From: Filimonas sp. | Lineage (GTDB): Bacteria; Bacteroidota; Bacteroidia; Chitinophagales; Chitinophagaceae | Length of the DNA: 64,000 bases | Direction: 5' to 3' | NCBI GenBank assembly: GCA_017306865.1 | Contig: JAFKHH010000012.1 | Location: forward strand, 682,001 to 746,000 | Part shown: one piece after another, positions 30,278 through 39,655 of the stretch | How the letters are laid out: each line of letters starts with the position of its first letter | Position numbering within the stretch: the stretch's first letter is position 1 | Made by a program: the position numbers and the translations under genes | The notes under the pieces: model-generated | What the model saw: only the letters and a program-made list of their open reading frames with translations | The model's database searches: none | What the model was told of the DNA's origin: nothing

Positions 30278-31680
30278 ATGAAAAGAAATTACAATCTACT
30301 TATAATAGCAGCCTGCCTCACAATAATATTGTCTGCATGCTCTAAGTTTTTTGACAAGCCACCACAAGGCCAGATCACCCAGGAAGAAGCCTTTAAAGAT
30401 GAAGCCGGGCTTGTGTCGTTTACAAATGGTATCTATACCTACCTCGGCGATGGTGATTTTATGGGAGGCCGTGTGCAAGTACTTAGCGACATCTTAGCTG
30501 ATGAGTTGAAAGGTGATAAGTTTACCGGTGACTATGCTGAGATCTATGGACGCCGTAACTCTATTTTCGGTGCCACCCGTGATGCGATGTACCTGAAAGG
30601 ATATAAGATCATCAATGCTGCTAACCTGGTATTGGAAAATTTAAGTATAGCCAATACACAGAAAGATAATCTTAGAGGGCAGGCTTTGTTCTTCAGAGGT
30701 ATGACCCACTTTGAATTAGTACGCTTGTTTGCACAACCATGGGGCTACTCTCCGGACAATAGTCAATACGGTATTCCATTACGCTTAAAATCCGGGCAGG
30801 AATTATTGCAACGTGCTACGGTAAAGCAAGTGTACGACCAGGTGATTGCTGATCTGAAAGCCGCAGATTCATTGCTGGCACCAGATGCAAATAGCGGCAA
30901 GTTTTATACAGCATCCAAATGGATAGCAGAAGCATATTTGGCAAAAGTATATTTCCAGATGAATGATTTTGCCAACGCATACAAATATGCTGACCAGGTC
31001 ATCAAGAGCGGTAAGTTCCAGCTAGATGCAGACTATACAAGCCGTTACTCCGTAGGCTTGACAAAAGAAGCGATATTAAGAATTGCCAACGAAGTAAACC
31101 ACTTCCAGCCAGGAACAGAACTGATCGGCAACTGGCGTTCTGATAAAGCTGTGCCAACCTGCAACTTTACAGACGCCTACTACAACAATGCAGTATCCCG
31201 TGTAAACGATAAGCGCAAGATCTGGTATAGCAATACGCTGCAGGCAGGGTACAACGTCCTGACCAAATACAACATGGACTACACTACATGGAGCTGCCTA
31301 TTACCCATCTTACAGAAATGAAGCTAATCCGTGCAGAAGCAGGTGCAGAAATAGCTACGTCTAATGCTGCTGCGCTTACTGTAGCTATTACAGACATCAA
31401 TGATATTATGACAAGAGCTTATGGCGGCACAACGAATAATTTGCCACCAACAGCTACCGCTACCGGCGTGATCAGTACAGTACGTACAGAAAGAGAACTG
31501 GAAATGATAGGTGAAGGCAACAGGCTACAGGAGATAAAAAGGATTGGCGTACGTACAGGGCAAAATATAGACAGAAGAGGCTCCCCGTGGAATTGTAATG
31601 GCTTTATACTCCAGTTCCCTAAAGGAGAGCAGGATGCCTATGCGCCATTTGTTTTAAATCCTGAAGGCGGTTGTTTCTAA
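30278..31680 (+). pseudogene. SusD/RagB lipoprotein gene, broken by a 1-base frameshift
   Basis: The surface glycan-binding partner of SusC. The first part (30278-31321) starts with a lipobox (LSAC, Cys21) and carries the SusD TPR core (RGQALFFRGMTHFELVRLF), but ends abruptly after NMDYTTW. The reading continues one frame over from about 31288 to 31680 as ELPITHLTEMKLIRAEAGAE, the conserved SusD C-terminus. Adding one G to the GG at 31290-31291 (TGG-GAG) restores DYTTWELPITHL and a protein of about 466 aa. Either a recent 1-base deletion or a sequencing error; no slippery site is visible. The rest is well preserved. Confidence 0.88.
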
Positions 31681-31699
31681 CAGAAAAACAAAATTCATT

Positions 31700-32224
31700 A
31701 TGAAAAAAAATATTCACCTTATTACCATGTTTGTGCTTGCCGCCGTGCTGTTGCAAGCCTGCAGGCCAGATTCCTATAAGTCTGTAGGTACGCCTGTAAA
31801 TGCATTGGCCTCTCTTGCCGGCACATGGCAGATCACTAAAGTGATACAGACGGATGAGAACGCAAAGAACAACGGGTTTAATTACGGCCCGATCAATATA
31901 CAAACGATGGACCTGACAAGTGTATTTGCATACACAGATTTTAAACTAACACTGAACTTTACCAACGGCGTGCCATCCACTTTTACCACTACGCCGGGTA
32001 ATTCACCAAAGATCATCAGGCTGGCAAGTGGCAACTGGAGTGTAGATAATCCCAGCTATCCGCAAGTGCTCACCTTTGCAAACGCAACAGACACTGCACG
32101 CGTTACGCTTGGCGCTTATCCTGTAGGCAGTACAACACCTGTGTTGAAAATAGCTGCGCAAAAAAGAGATGCATCCAGTGGTAAATTATTGATTTCATAC
32201 AGCTACGAATTTTCTAAAAAATAA
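31700..32224 (+). CDS. DUF5004-like lipoprotein of the sus locus
   Basis: A 174-aa lipoprotein (LLQAC, Cys21) with a lipocalin-like beta pattern: SLAGTWQITKVIQTDEN near 40-56, later strands IIRLASGNWSVD and LLISYSYEFSKK. I associate this layout with DUF5004 proteins found in starch loci of Bacteroidota, from memory. Role unknown; its place between susD and the surface starch-binding gene suggests a cell-surface accessory. It starts 19 bases after the susD frame and ends 11 bases before the next gene. Confidence 0.72.
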   Translation: MKKNIHLITMFVLAAVLLQACRPDSYKSVGTPVNALASLAGTWQITKVIQTDENAKNNGFNYGPINIQTMDLTSVFAYTDFKLTLNFTNGVPSTFTTTPGNSPKIIRLASGNWSVDNPSYPQVLTFANATDTARVTLGAYPVGSTTPVLKIAAQKRDASSGKLLISYSYEFSKK

Positions 32225-32235
32225 ACTCATTACTC

Positions 32236-33018
32236 ATGAAAAAAATAGTAACGCTCATTATCATTATAGCTGCTGTTTGCATGGGTAATGCAAAAGCAGG
32301 GAACGTAACCTTTTCCCCGGCAACGTTTACCGCCAACGACCAGGTAACTCTTACAGTAGATGTAAGTGGTACGCCATTGGCTGGCGCAACGGAAGCTTAC
32401 ATCTGGATCTTTAGCAATACAACAGGTGGTACAGCCAAAGATGGTGTAACGACAAACACCAGTTGGACCAACTCGCCTGATGCGGCAAAGATGGTAGCTG
32501 CCGGAACAAACAAATGGTCCTTTACATTTATAGGTGCAACGCTTTTTCAGCAAACGCCTGGTGAGCTGAAAGACTTTGGTTTTCTTGTAAAAGCAAAAGA
32601 TGGTTCAAAACAAACACCGGATTTTAAACCATTCTTCTTCGATCCACTTGTGTTTACCCCATCGCTCATGCGCATCTTTCCTGCCAAAGTAGATGTAACC
32701 GATGCCGTAACCATGTATTATGAAAGAACACTTGCAACAACTACGGATGGACAGCGTATGACGCCGGTAAATGTTGTTGTCACAGGACTGGATGAAAATG
32801 GCAACCAGGTTGGGAACCCTGTTACTATTGCAGTAAAAGTAGTAGCAACGCAAATATGGGCAGGCTCCATTATTCCTTCAGACAACTTTGTTCCAACTGC
32901 CGGGCATAAGCTCACTTCGTTTAAATATAAGTTTAACGGAACACTGCCGGACACAAGTGGTAATCCTACAACAGTCAGTTCTGCAGAAACGACTGTGACA
33001 TTTACTGCCATGAAATAA
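32236..33018 (+). CDS. Exported beta-rich protein of the sus locus (DUF4961-like?)
   Basis: A 260-aa secreted protein with signal peptide (GNAKAG). Strands such as DQVTLTVDVSGTPL, EAYIWIF, TNKWSFTF and KDFGFLVKAKDGSKQ resemble the N-terminal module of the GH13 protein of this locus (VYVHIGV..., NNKWSYTI, LKIAVLFRSGDGNK). Stand-alone and fused copies therefore probably share one fold. It may correspond to DUF4961, a low-certainty recollection. A carbohydrate-binding or scaffold role is inferred only. It lies 11 bases after the DUF5004-like gene and 18 before the SusE-like gene. Confidence 0.65.
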   Translation: MKKIVTLIIIIAAVCMGNAKAGNVTFSPATFTANDQVTLTVDVSGTPLAGATEAYIWIFSNTTGGTAKDGVTTNTSWTNSPDAAKMVAAGTNKWSFTFIGATLFQQTPGELKDFGFLVKAKDGSKQTPDFKPFFFDPLVFTPSLMRIFPAKVDVTDAVTMYYERTLATTTDGQRMTPVNVVVTGLDENGNQVGNPVTIAVKVVATQIWAGSIIPSDNFVPTAGHKLTSFKYKFNGTLPDTSGNPTTVSSAETTVTFTAMK

Positions 33019-33036
33019 CAATTACAAACCATTCGT

Positions 33037-34851
33037 ATGCAAGCCAAAAAATTATCTATACTCATACTTATCCTTGCAGCCATCTTTGCTTCCTGTAAGA
33101 AGCCAGACCTGGCAGGGAATGATGCTACAGGAGAAGGATTAGTGAACTTCACACTGATCGGCCCGGCATCAGGTACTACGCTGCTGTTGAATGCGGCAGT
33201 ACCCAATACCACCATTGATATTACATGGAACGCCTCTACACCCGGCCTTCATACTGTGCCCACTTACACCTGGGTTGCGGCATTAAAGACTGGCGGCGAC
33301 ATTACAAAACCGATTGTGAAACTGCCCTCTAACAACGGTGGAAAAGATACTAAGCTGACTGTAACCTATAAGCAACTGGATGATGCGCTGAAAACAGCAG
33401 GTATTGCTGACGGCGCTAAAACAGATTTTATATGGAGCGTGGTAGCGGACAACGGTAGCACACAATTGCTGGCGCAAAATGTTTTCAATATTTCTATTTC
33501 AAGATTCAAAGACGGAGCATCTCCCTTTGTATTGTTAGCACCTGCATCTTCTGCAACACCCATTGCAATAGACCCGGGTTCCACAACACAAAGTATTGCC
33601 TTCAAATGGACAAAGTCAGTGCCTGCTGCCGGTGGAGCTGCTATCAAATACAAAATATTGTTTGTAGAAAAGAAAACGGATAGCAACGGTAACGAGATAG
33701 CGCCGGACTTTACAAAACCATTATTTACAATCGCATCCAATAACAGTGGCGTAGATTCATTTGCCAACGTTTTATACAAAAGCATAAGCGACTCATTGAG
33801 CGCACATGGCCTAACGAACCTGAGCTTGCCCTCTAATTTAAAATGGACAGTAGTGGCAACTTCTGGCACCTGGAGCCAGCAGTCAGATTATATAAACGAT
33901 GTAGTGATCTTACGTGAAGTAAGGATCTATATTGCCGGTAGCTTCCAGAGCGCTTCAGGTTATGGCAATGACTGGACACCGGCTACAGCACCGGAAATGG
34001 TAAGAGATATGCGTGCGGGGTTGGTGAACAATAAATACTACACCTACATCTATCTTCCCGCCAATGCAGAGTTTAAATTCACACAAGGCCGCGCATGGGA
34101 TGTAGCGTATGGTACAGGTGCAACACCCGGATCACTGACTACAGATAACGGTGGCAATGTTAAAGTATCCACAGCCGGAGTATATCGCATTTGTATCAAC
34201 AGGACAACTATGACTTATGATATACAAGCCGGCCGTATGGGACTTGTAGGTGGGGCTGTTACGAACGTAGGTTGGGATCCTTCAAAAGTGTTCCCTACAG
34301 CTCAGATGAAATTCCTGGGCGATAACAAATTCCTCGCTATCTACGACTTTACAGCCGATGGTTGGAAAATGATCGATGCAGATCATTGGAACAATGGTGG
34401 TGCTAACCCCGACGTAACTGATCCGCACACATTCGGCTCCAATGGTGCAAGTGGCTCTACGCTTGACATTAACAATGAGAACATGCCTAACATCGCTGTA
34501 GCCGGAAGGTACCGCGTAATATGGGATGGCACAGACGTAAACAATGTGAAGTACACGCTTACATCGGCAGATAAATTATACGTGATTGGCAGTGCTACTG
34601 TTGGCGGCTGGGACAATCTAACGACACAGACAGACGCGCAACGCCCGCCACTTACCTACCAGGGCAATGGCGTATGGAAAGGAACTGTAACCCTGGGTAG
34701 TGGTGATATTAAATTCATTGTACAGAAAGGAAGCTGGGATTATAGCTACGGCGGCGCAGCCGGCAAACTGGGTGATGCCAACATTACCGTAAGCGCCGGA
34801 ACCTATACCATTACGGTAGATGAGTATAACAAGACTTATACTATACAATAA
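33037..34851 (+). CDS. SusE/SusF-like surface starch-binding lipoprotein
   Basis: A 604-aa lipoprotein (IFASC, Cys20). Two tandem Ig-like SusE N-domains (FTLIGPASGTTLLL..., then FVLLAPASSATPIA...) are followed by three beta-sandwich modules beginning IYIAGSFQSASG, GLVGGAVTNVGWD and LYVIGSATVGGWDN, the pattern of SusE/SusF starch-binding domains. It displays glucan-binding sites on the outer membrane next to SusCD. It is last in the run and is followed by a strong terminator. The usual B. thetaiotaomicron SusE is shorter, so the duplicated N-domain is notable. Confidence 0.88.
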   Translation: MQAKKLSILILILAAIFASCKKPDLAGNDATGEGLVNFTLIGPASGTTLLLNAAVPNTTIDITWNASTPGLHTVPTYTWVAALKTGGDITKPIVKLPSNNGGKDTKLTVTYKQLDDALKTAGIADGAKTDFIWSVVADNGSTQLLAQNVFNISISRFKDGASPFVLLAPASSATPIAIDPGSTTQSIAFKWTKSVPAAGGAAIKYKILFVEKKTDSNGNEIAPDFTKPLFTIASNNSGVDSFANVLYKSISDSLSAHGLTNLSLPSNLKWTVVATSGTWSQQSDYINDVVILREVRIYIAGSFQSASGYGNDWTPATAPEMVRDMRAGLVNNKYYTYIYLPANAEFKFTQGRAWDVAYGTGATPGSLTTDNGGNVKVSTAGVYRICINRTTMTYDIQAGRMGLVGGAVTNVGWDPSKVFPTAQMKFLGDNKFLAIYDFTADGWKMIDADHWNNGGANPDVTDPHTFGSNGASGSTLDINNENMPNIAVAGRYRVIWDGTDVNNVKYTLTSADKLYVIGSATVGGWDNLTTQTDAQRPPLTYQGNGVWKGTVTLGSGDIKFIVQKGSWDYSYGGAAGKLGDANITVSAGTYTITVDEYNKTYTIQ

Positions 34852-34881
34852 TCGTTTTAAGCAAAGTGCTATTTCAGTGTC

Positions 34882-34908
34882 AAAGCGGCCCATCGGGCCG
34901 CTTTTTTA
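34882..34908 (+). terminator. Terminator of the sus operon
   Basis: AAGCGGCCC / GGGCCGCTT forms a 9-bp GC-rich stem with a 3-base loop, then a T run. It lies 31 bases after the SusE-like stop codon. Confidence 0.9.
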
Positions 34909-34982
34909 TTATGGCCCCAACAGTAGAATTACTATGTTGCCTCCGTTGCGTCGCACACTTGTACTGAAGAATCGCTACTTAG

Positions 34983-35017
34983 AAGACCTATAAGGGTTTA
35001 AAAACCTTATAGGTCTT
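34983..35017. repeat. Intergenic palindrome, GACCTATAAGG type, copy 2
   Basis: AAGACCTATAAGG and its complement surround a 9-base A/T-rich centre; nearly identical to 5980-6010. It is followed by CTTTGCGG-type words at 35027-35065 that recur at 40421-40465. Confidence 0.7.
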
Positions 35018-35134
35018 GCGTCTCCTTTGCGGCCTTTGCGATACTTATGCGCCTTTGCGCGAAACCCCTCTTTTTAAGCCCGCTTTTGGTTTTGGTAAAC
35101 ATTTTGTTACATTGCGCCCTATAATTTGTAATAT

Positions 35135-36010
35135 ATGCTATACTCAATGACAGGCTTTGGCCGGGCGGAGCAAACAGTTGGAGATAAGACTTTCCTTGTA
35201 GAAGTGCGTTCGCTCAATAGTAAGCAGTTCGATTTACGACTGACTATTCCCGGTATATTAAAGCCCTATGAAATAGACGTGAGAAGCATATTGAATGATT
35301 ATCTCGAAAGAGGTAGCGTGGAGTGTGTGATCACCCTGAAACAAAATGGCGCCAGCAAACCGGTTTCTATTAACACAGAACTGATCAAGGCATACTACAA
35401 CCCGATCGCTGAACTGGCAAAAGAACTCAACATTGCTACAGATAACATTCTTAGCACCATATTGAAACTGCCGGAAGTAGTTACACCTACCAATGAAATG
35501 CTGACGGAGCAGGATTGGGAAAAATTCCAGACCATACTGAAAGAAGCATTGGGCCACCTGATGAAACACAGGCAGGAAGAAGGAAAATCAATGGAAGCTG
35601 ATTTGCAGACGCGCATCAAAAATATAGAAGCGCAGCAGGAAATAGTTGCCTCATTAGAGCCTGCACGCCGGGTGAAAATAAAAGAAGGGTTAGTAAAAGT
35701 ACTGGAAGATAACGTAGGTAAAGAAAGCTATGACCCTAACAGGCTGGAACAGGAGCTGATCTATTATATCGAGAAAATTGATATAAGCGAAGAACAGGTA
35801 CGTCTTAAAAATCATTGCAATTACTTCCGCGATATTATAAAACAAAAAGAAAACAGCAAAGGCAAGAAGTTGTCATTTATCTTGCAGGAAATAGGCAGGG
35901 AGATTAATACCACCGGTTCTAAAGCATACGATTCTGAAGTGCAGAAAGCAGTTGTATTGATGAAAGACGAGTTGGAAAAAGCAAAAGAACAAGTGCTAAA
36001 CGTGTTATAA
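35135..36010 (+). CDS. yicC: YicC/YloC family endoribonuclease
   Basis: A 291-aa protein with the family start MLYSMTGFGRAE and the C-terminal DUF1732 part (SYDPNRLEQELIYYIEKIDISEEQVRLKNHCNYF...GKKLSFILQEIGREINTTGSKA). YicC-family proteins are hexameric metal-dependent RNases implicated in RNA turnover. It is followed after six bases by gldH, so the pair is co-transcribed. Confidence 0.93.
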   Translation: MLYSMTGFGRAEQTVGDKTFLVEVRSLNSKQFDLRLTIPGILKPYEIDVRSILNDYLERGSVECVITLKQNGASKPVSINTELIKAYYNPIAELAKELNIATDNILSTILKLPEVVTPTNEMLTEQDWEKFQTILKEALGHLMKHRQEEGKSMEADLQTRIKNIEAQQEIVASLEPARRVKIKEGLVKVLEDNVGKESYDPNRLEQELIYYIEKIDISEEQVRLKNHCNYFRDIIKQKENSKGKKLSFILQEIGREINTTGSKAYDSEVQKAVVLMKDELEKAKEQVLNVL

Positions 36011-36016
36011 AAGGTT

Positions 36017-36478
36017 ATGAAGAAAGTAATTGCAATAGTTGCATTGTTGATGATAGTGGCTCAGGCATGTAACACGATCGATGTTTATGAAAGGACAGTA
36101 TCCTTCCCCGATCATACCTGGCGTAGTGCAGACAGCCTTTCTTTTTCATTTGAAATAGCCGATAGCATCAATCCATACCAGGCATTCTTTGTATTGCGCC
36201 ATTCCGATGCTTATCACTACAAAAACATTTGGGTAGATATCCAGGTGAAAGACCCTGATTCAACATACACCGTAACGCGTGAGTTTGCATTGGCAAACGG
36301 ACAGCAATGGCTTGGTACAGGTATGGATGATATGTATGATCATCGCATCGCCTTTTCCAAAGTGCCGCACACATTGAAGAAAGGGAAATATTCTTTCATT
36401 GTTCGCCAGATCATGCGTGAAGACCCACTTCAAAATGTATGGGCCGCAGGGATCAGGATGGAGAAAGTGAAGCAGTAG
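36017..36478 (+). CDS. gldH: Gliding motility lipoprotein GldH
   Basis: A 153-aa lipoprotein (AQAC, Cys18). The family pattern DVYERTVSFPDHTWRSADSLSFSFEI, then YKNIWVDIQVKDP and IVRQIMREDPLQNVWAAGIRMEK is clear. GldH is required for gliding in Flavobacterium johnsoniae, where it belongs to the machinery tied to T9SS (established knowledge). In a possibly non-gliding species it may serve secretion only. Its presence agrees with the T9SS domain on the amylase in this window. Confidence 0.9.
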   Translation: MKKVIAIVALLMIVAQACNTIDVYERTVSFPDHTWRSADSLSFSFEIADSINPYQAFFVLRHSDAYHYKNIWVDIQVKDPDSTYTVTREFALANGQQWLGTGMDDMYDHRIAFSKVPHTLKKGKYSFIVRQIMREDPLQNVWAAGIRMEKVKQ

Positions 36479-36675
36479 CGTGAGCCGTGAATCGGTAATC
36501 GTGAATGACATACTTTGTGAAAGGAACTAAAAAATAGTAGAAAGCTTAACATAATCTGTTAAGCTTTTTTTATGCTCAAAAGCTAAATCTCTTAATGCGC
36601 CCCATTCACGATCGTCGTCTCACGATTGACGATTCACCATCTTTTCTTAACTTACAATACCTAAAACCATAACCT

Positions 36676-38232
36676 ATGCGTAAACTCTCTTTCCTGTGCC
36701 TGCTATTTATATCCTCCATTGTCCACGCGCAATATGGCAATGTAGAACCCCCAGATAAAATATACGGCGTATTATTCCGCGATGTGCAGATGAATCGCAT
36801 TTTCAGAGATGGAAAGACATTTGTTGACTGTGTGCCCAAGAGTGATCCCAAAGAAATTGTTCAGTCTTACAAAGACATCAAAAGCAACCGCGCCATACGC
36901 TTTTCGCTCAAAGAATTTGTTGCCGGTAATTTCACAGAGCCACCTGCTTCCGCCGATAACTATACCTCGGACAAAGCACAACCTGTAACTACGCATATAA
37001 CACAATTGTGGGAGAAGCTAAAACGCTCTCCTGACAAGCCTGCAAAAGGAAGTTCATTACTGCCGCTGCCCTATCCTTACATTGTACCGGGCGGCAGGTT
37101 CAGAGAAGTATATTATTGGGATTCTTATTTTACGATGTTAGGGTTACAGGAAAGCGGGGAAGATGCGTTGCTGGAAAACATCGTGAACAACTTCACCTAC
37201 ATGATCCAGCAATATGGCCACATACCCAACGGTAACCGGTCCTATTATCTCAGTCGTTCACAGCCGCCTTACTTTGCCTTGATGGTGGACCTACTTGCAG
37301 AAAAGAAAGGGCAACAGGTATATGCACAATATCAAATGGCATTGCAACGAGAATATAACTACTGGATGGATAAAAGAGGTGGAGCAAAGCACGTAGTCAG
37401 GATGCCAGACGGTAGTGTCCTGAACCGCTATTACGACCTGGATGATGTGCCAAGGCAGGAATCATATTATGAAGACTCCATGCTGACCATTGGCTATAGC
37501 GGCAGTGCAAAAACATTGTACCGCAATCTGCGTTCCGGCGCGGAAAGTGGATGGGATTTCAGTACACGCTGGTTTGCGGATGGTAGTCACTTAAATACAA
37601 TACAAACCACGAACCTGGTGCCTGTAGATTTGAACGCATTGCTCTATCATTTGGAAATGACCTTATCCAAAGCGTATAAAAGCAGCGGCAATCTATTGCA
37701 GTCAAACCTGTATGCGCAAATAGCGAACAAACGCAAGAATGCGATCAACAAATATCTCTATAATCCTGCTGATGGCTGGTATTATGACTATGTAACCAGC
37801 ACAAAGCAATTGAGCAATGAAATGACAATAGCAGGTATAACGCCGTACTTTTTTATGATACCACCTAAGGCTACCAGCGCGAGAGCAATCAAGGTAGTGG
37901 AAGATAAGTTTTTAAAAGCGGGCGGCGTCGTTACCACCTTAAAGAATAGCGGACAGCAATGGGATGCGCCGAATGGCTGGGCCCCTTTACAATGGATCAC
38001 TATCATTGGTCTTGAAAATTATGGCGCGAACGATCTCGCTAAAAAAATAGCGGATCGCTGGATACAACTGAATATAAAAGTGTACAAGGCAACAGGTAAA
38101 CTAGTGGAAAAATACAATGTAGAAGATGTGAACGTGGAAGCCGGCGGCGGTGAGTATCCCGCCCAGGATGGCTTTGGCTGGACAAACGGCGTGCTGCTAA
38201 AACTGATGAACAAGTATGGCGTGAAGGAATGA
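36676..38232 (+). CDS. treA: Periplasmic trehalase, GH37
   Basis: Hydrolyses trehalose to two glucose. The 518-aa protein has a signal peptide (SSIVHAQ) and both GH37 signatures: PGGRFREVYYWDSY from about residue 138 and QWDAPNGWAPLQW from about 428. The acidic residues of ESGWDFSTRWF, in the family's catalytic region, are present. It is transcribed alone, about 200 bases after gldH. The name treA follows export; the paralogous treF is cytoplasmic. Confidence 0.94.
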   Translation: MRKLSFLCLLFISSIVHAQYGNVEPPDKIYGVLFRDVQMNRIFRDGKTFVDCVPKSDPKEIVQSYKDIKSNRAIRFSLKEFVAGNFTEPPASADNYTSDKAQPVTTHITQLWEKLKRSPDKPAKGSSLLPLPYPYIVPGGRFREVYYWDSYFTMLGLQESGEDALLENIVNNFTYMIQQYGHIPNGNRSYYLSRSQPPYFALMVDLLAEKKGQQVYAQYQMALQREYNYWMDKRGGAKHVVRMPDGSVLNRYYDLDDVPRQESYYEDSMLTIGYSGSAKTLYRNLRSGAESGWDFSTRWFADGSHLNTIQTTNLVPVDLNALLYHLEMTLSKAYKSSGNLLQSNLYAQIANKRKNAINKYLYNPADGWYYDYVTSTKQLSNEMTIAGITPYFFMIPPKATSARAIKVVEDKFLKAGGVVTTLKNSGQQWDAPNGWAPLQWITIIGLENYGANDLAKKIADRWIQLNIKVYKATGKLVEKYNVEDVNVEAGGGEYPAQDGFGWTNGVLLKLMNKYGVKE

Positions 38233-38668
38233 GGCGGAAGGTGAGTGGTGAGTTGTCAGTTGTGAGGGGCGTGAATCGTGAAACGTGAATCGGGTGAGCT
38301 CCCTGTTTTAGTCTTTCCGGGAAACGTGCGGCCTCGGAAAAGCTGTCCCAACAGTATTGTTGGGACTGTTTGAGCCAGGAGTAGCTTACGTACTCATACT
38401 GTCAGCGGCGAGTTCAATGGATTTCGGTGGGCAAGGCAATTTTTAGACTGCTTTTCTGCAGCCTTGATCTTTTTGGTTACTTTTTGTATCAAGACAAAAA
38501 GTAACACCGTCGGTAGACAAATGAAAGCTTACAATTGAATAAGTAAATAAATTTTACTAGGATATCAATGATATAAAATAATCGGGATAACCGGTAACCA
38601 ACAGCCCGCTCACATCATACATCTAACATCGTACATTATTTGTACTTTGTACCTCGTACTTTTGTTCT
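38233..38668. repeat. Noncoding structured block with several hairpins
   Basis: No gene is visible. GTGAATCG words occupy 38267-38300. A 9-bp stem GTCCCAACA / TGTTGGGAC lies at 38345-38366, AGACTGC / GCAGCCT at 38446-38465, and a 12-bp perfect stem GTTACTTTTTGT / ACAAAAAGTAAC at 38476-38505. A GTAC-family copy (CATACATCTAACATCGTAC) is at 38616-38664, right before the kinase gene. Confidence 0.6.
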
Positions 38669-39652
38669 ATGCGTTTACTCTTCAGGAAACATAAGCTTAG
38701 CGTCATAACCACGGTGTATTGGTTCCTGCTTATGTATATTATAACGGCGCTCATCTTTTGGTTCGTTTCGCTGGAAAAGCAAAATGAGCAAACGTTTATT
38801 TATCGCGTAGAACAGTTAAAAAAAGATGAGCCGGGTTACTATGAAAAAGTCTCCTCGATAGACGATGCACGCAAGCGAAAACATGCGCAGTATATTGGTG
38901 AAGGAAGTATCTTCTTCCTTGTCATATTGCTCGGTGCCGTATTTGTCTATCGTGCTACCCGCAGGCAAATATTACTGTCCCATCAGCAACAAAATTTTAT
39001 GATGGCTGTTACGCATGAGCTAAAAACGCCCATCTCTGTTATAAAGCTGAACATTGAAACTGTACAGAAAAGAAAACTGGATGAGGCGCAACAGCAAAAG
39101 CTACTTGCCAGCTCCTTGCTGGAAACCAGCCGCCTGAATACCCTTTGCAATAACATACTCTTGTCGTCCCAATTGGAAGCAAGAATGTATAATGCAAATA
39201 AACAGGAGCTTGATTTAAGCGGCCTTGTAGGCAAGTCAATGGAAGAGTTCATAGAACGCTATCCGCAGCGTAACTTTGTCAGGGAAATACAACAAGACAT
39301 TGTTATAAACGGAGAAGACCTCTTATTACAACTATTGATCAGTAACCTTGTTGAGAATGCCGTGAAGTACACACCTAAAGAAAGGCCTGTTACGGTGAGG
39401 TTAGCAGCAGGGGAGAAGGATAAAATAGTATTAAGTGTGGAAGACTTTGGGCCGGGCATTCCGGCGGATGAAAAAAAGAATATTTTTAAGAAATTCTATC
39501 GGATAGGCAACGAATCCACCCGCTCCGCAAAAGGGACCGGGTTGGGGCTATACCTCTGCAAGAAAATAGCGCTGGCGCACAAAGGTTCGATAGAAGTATA
39601 TGATAACAAGCCGCAAGGAAGTATTTTTACAGTAACCCTTCAATCGGTTTAA
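38669..39652 (+). CDS. OmpR-family sensor histidine kinase
   Basis: A 327-aa kinase with two membrane helices (residues about 11-32 and 75-95) bracketing a short periplasmic segment of about 45 residues. The HisKA motif is THELKTPISVI with His116. The ATPase domain shows LVENAVKYT (N), VEDFGPGIP (G1), FKKFYRIGNE (F) and GTGLGLYLCK (G2). It pairs with the regulator encoded three bases downstream. The signal is unknown. Confidence 0.93.
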   Translation: MRLLFRKHKLSVITTVYWFLLMYIITALIFWFVSLEKQNEQTFIYRVEQLKKDEPGYYEKVSSIDDARKRKHAQYIGEGSIFFLVILLGAVFVYRATRRQILLSHQQQNFMMAVTHELKTPISVIKLNIETVQKRKLDEAQQQKLLASSLLETSRLNTLCNNILLSSQLEARMYNANKQELDLSGLVGKSMEEFIERYPQRNFVREIQQDIVINGEDLLLQLLISNLVENAVKYTPKERPVTVRLAAGEKDKIVLSVEDFGPGIPADEKKNIFKKFYRIGNESTRSAKGTGLGLYLCKKIALAHKGSIEVYDNKPQGSIFTVTLQSV

Positions 39653-39655
39653 ACT

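Noticed and set aside
31262-31330. Programmed -1 frameshift in susD
   Set aside because: No slippery heptamer or downstream pseudoknot is visible; a lost G in a GGG run explains it fully.
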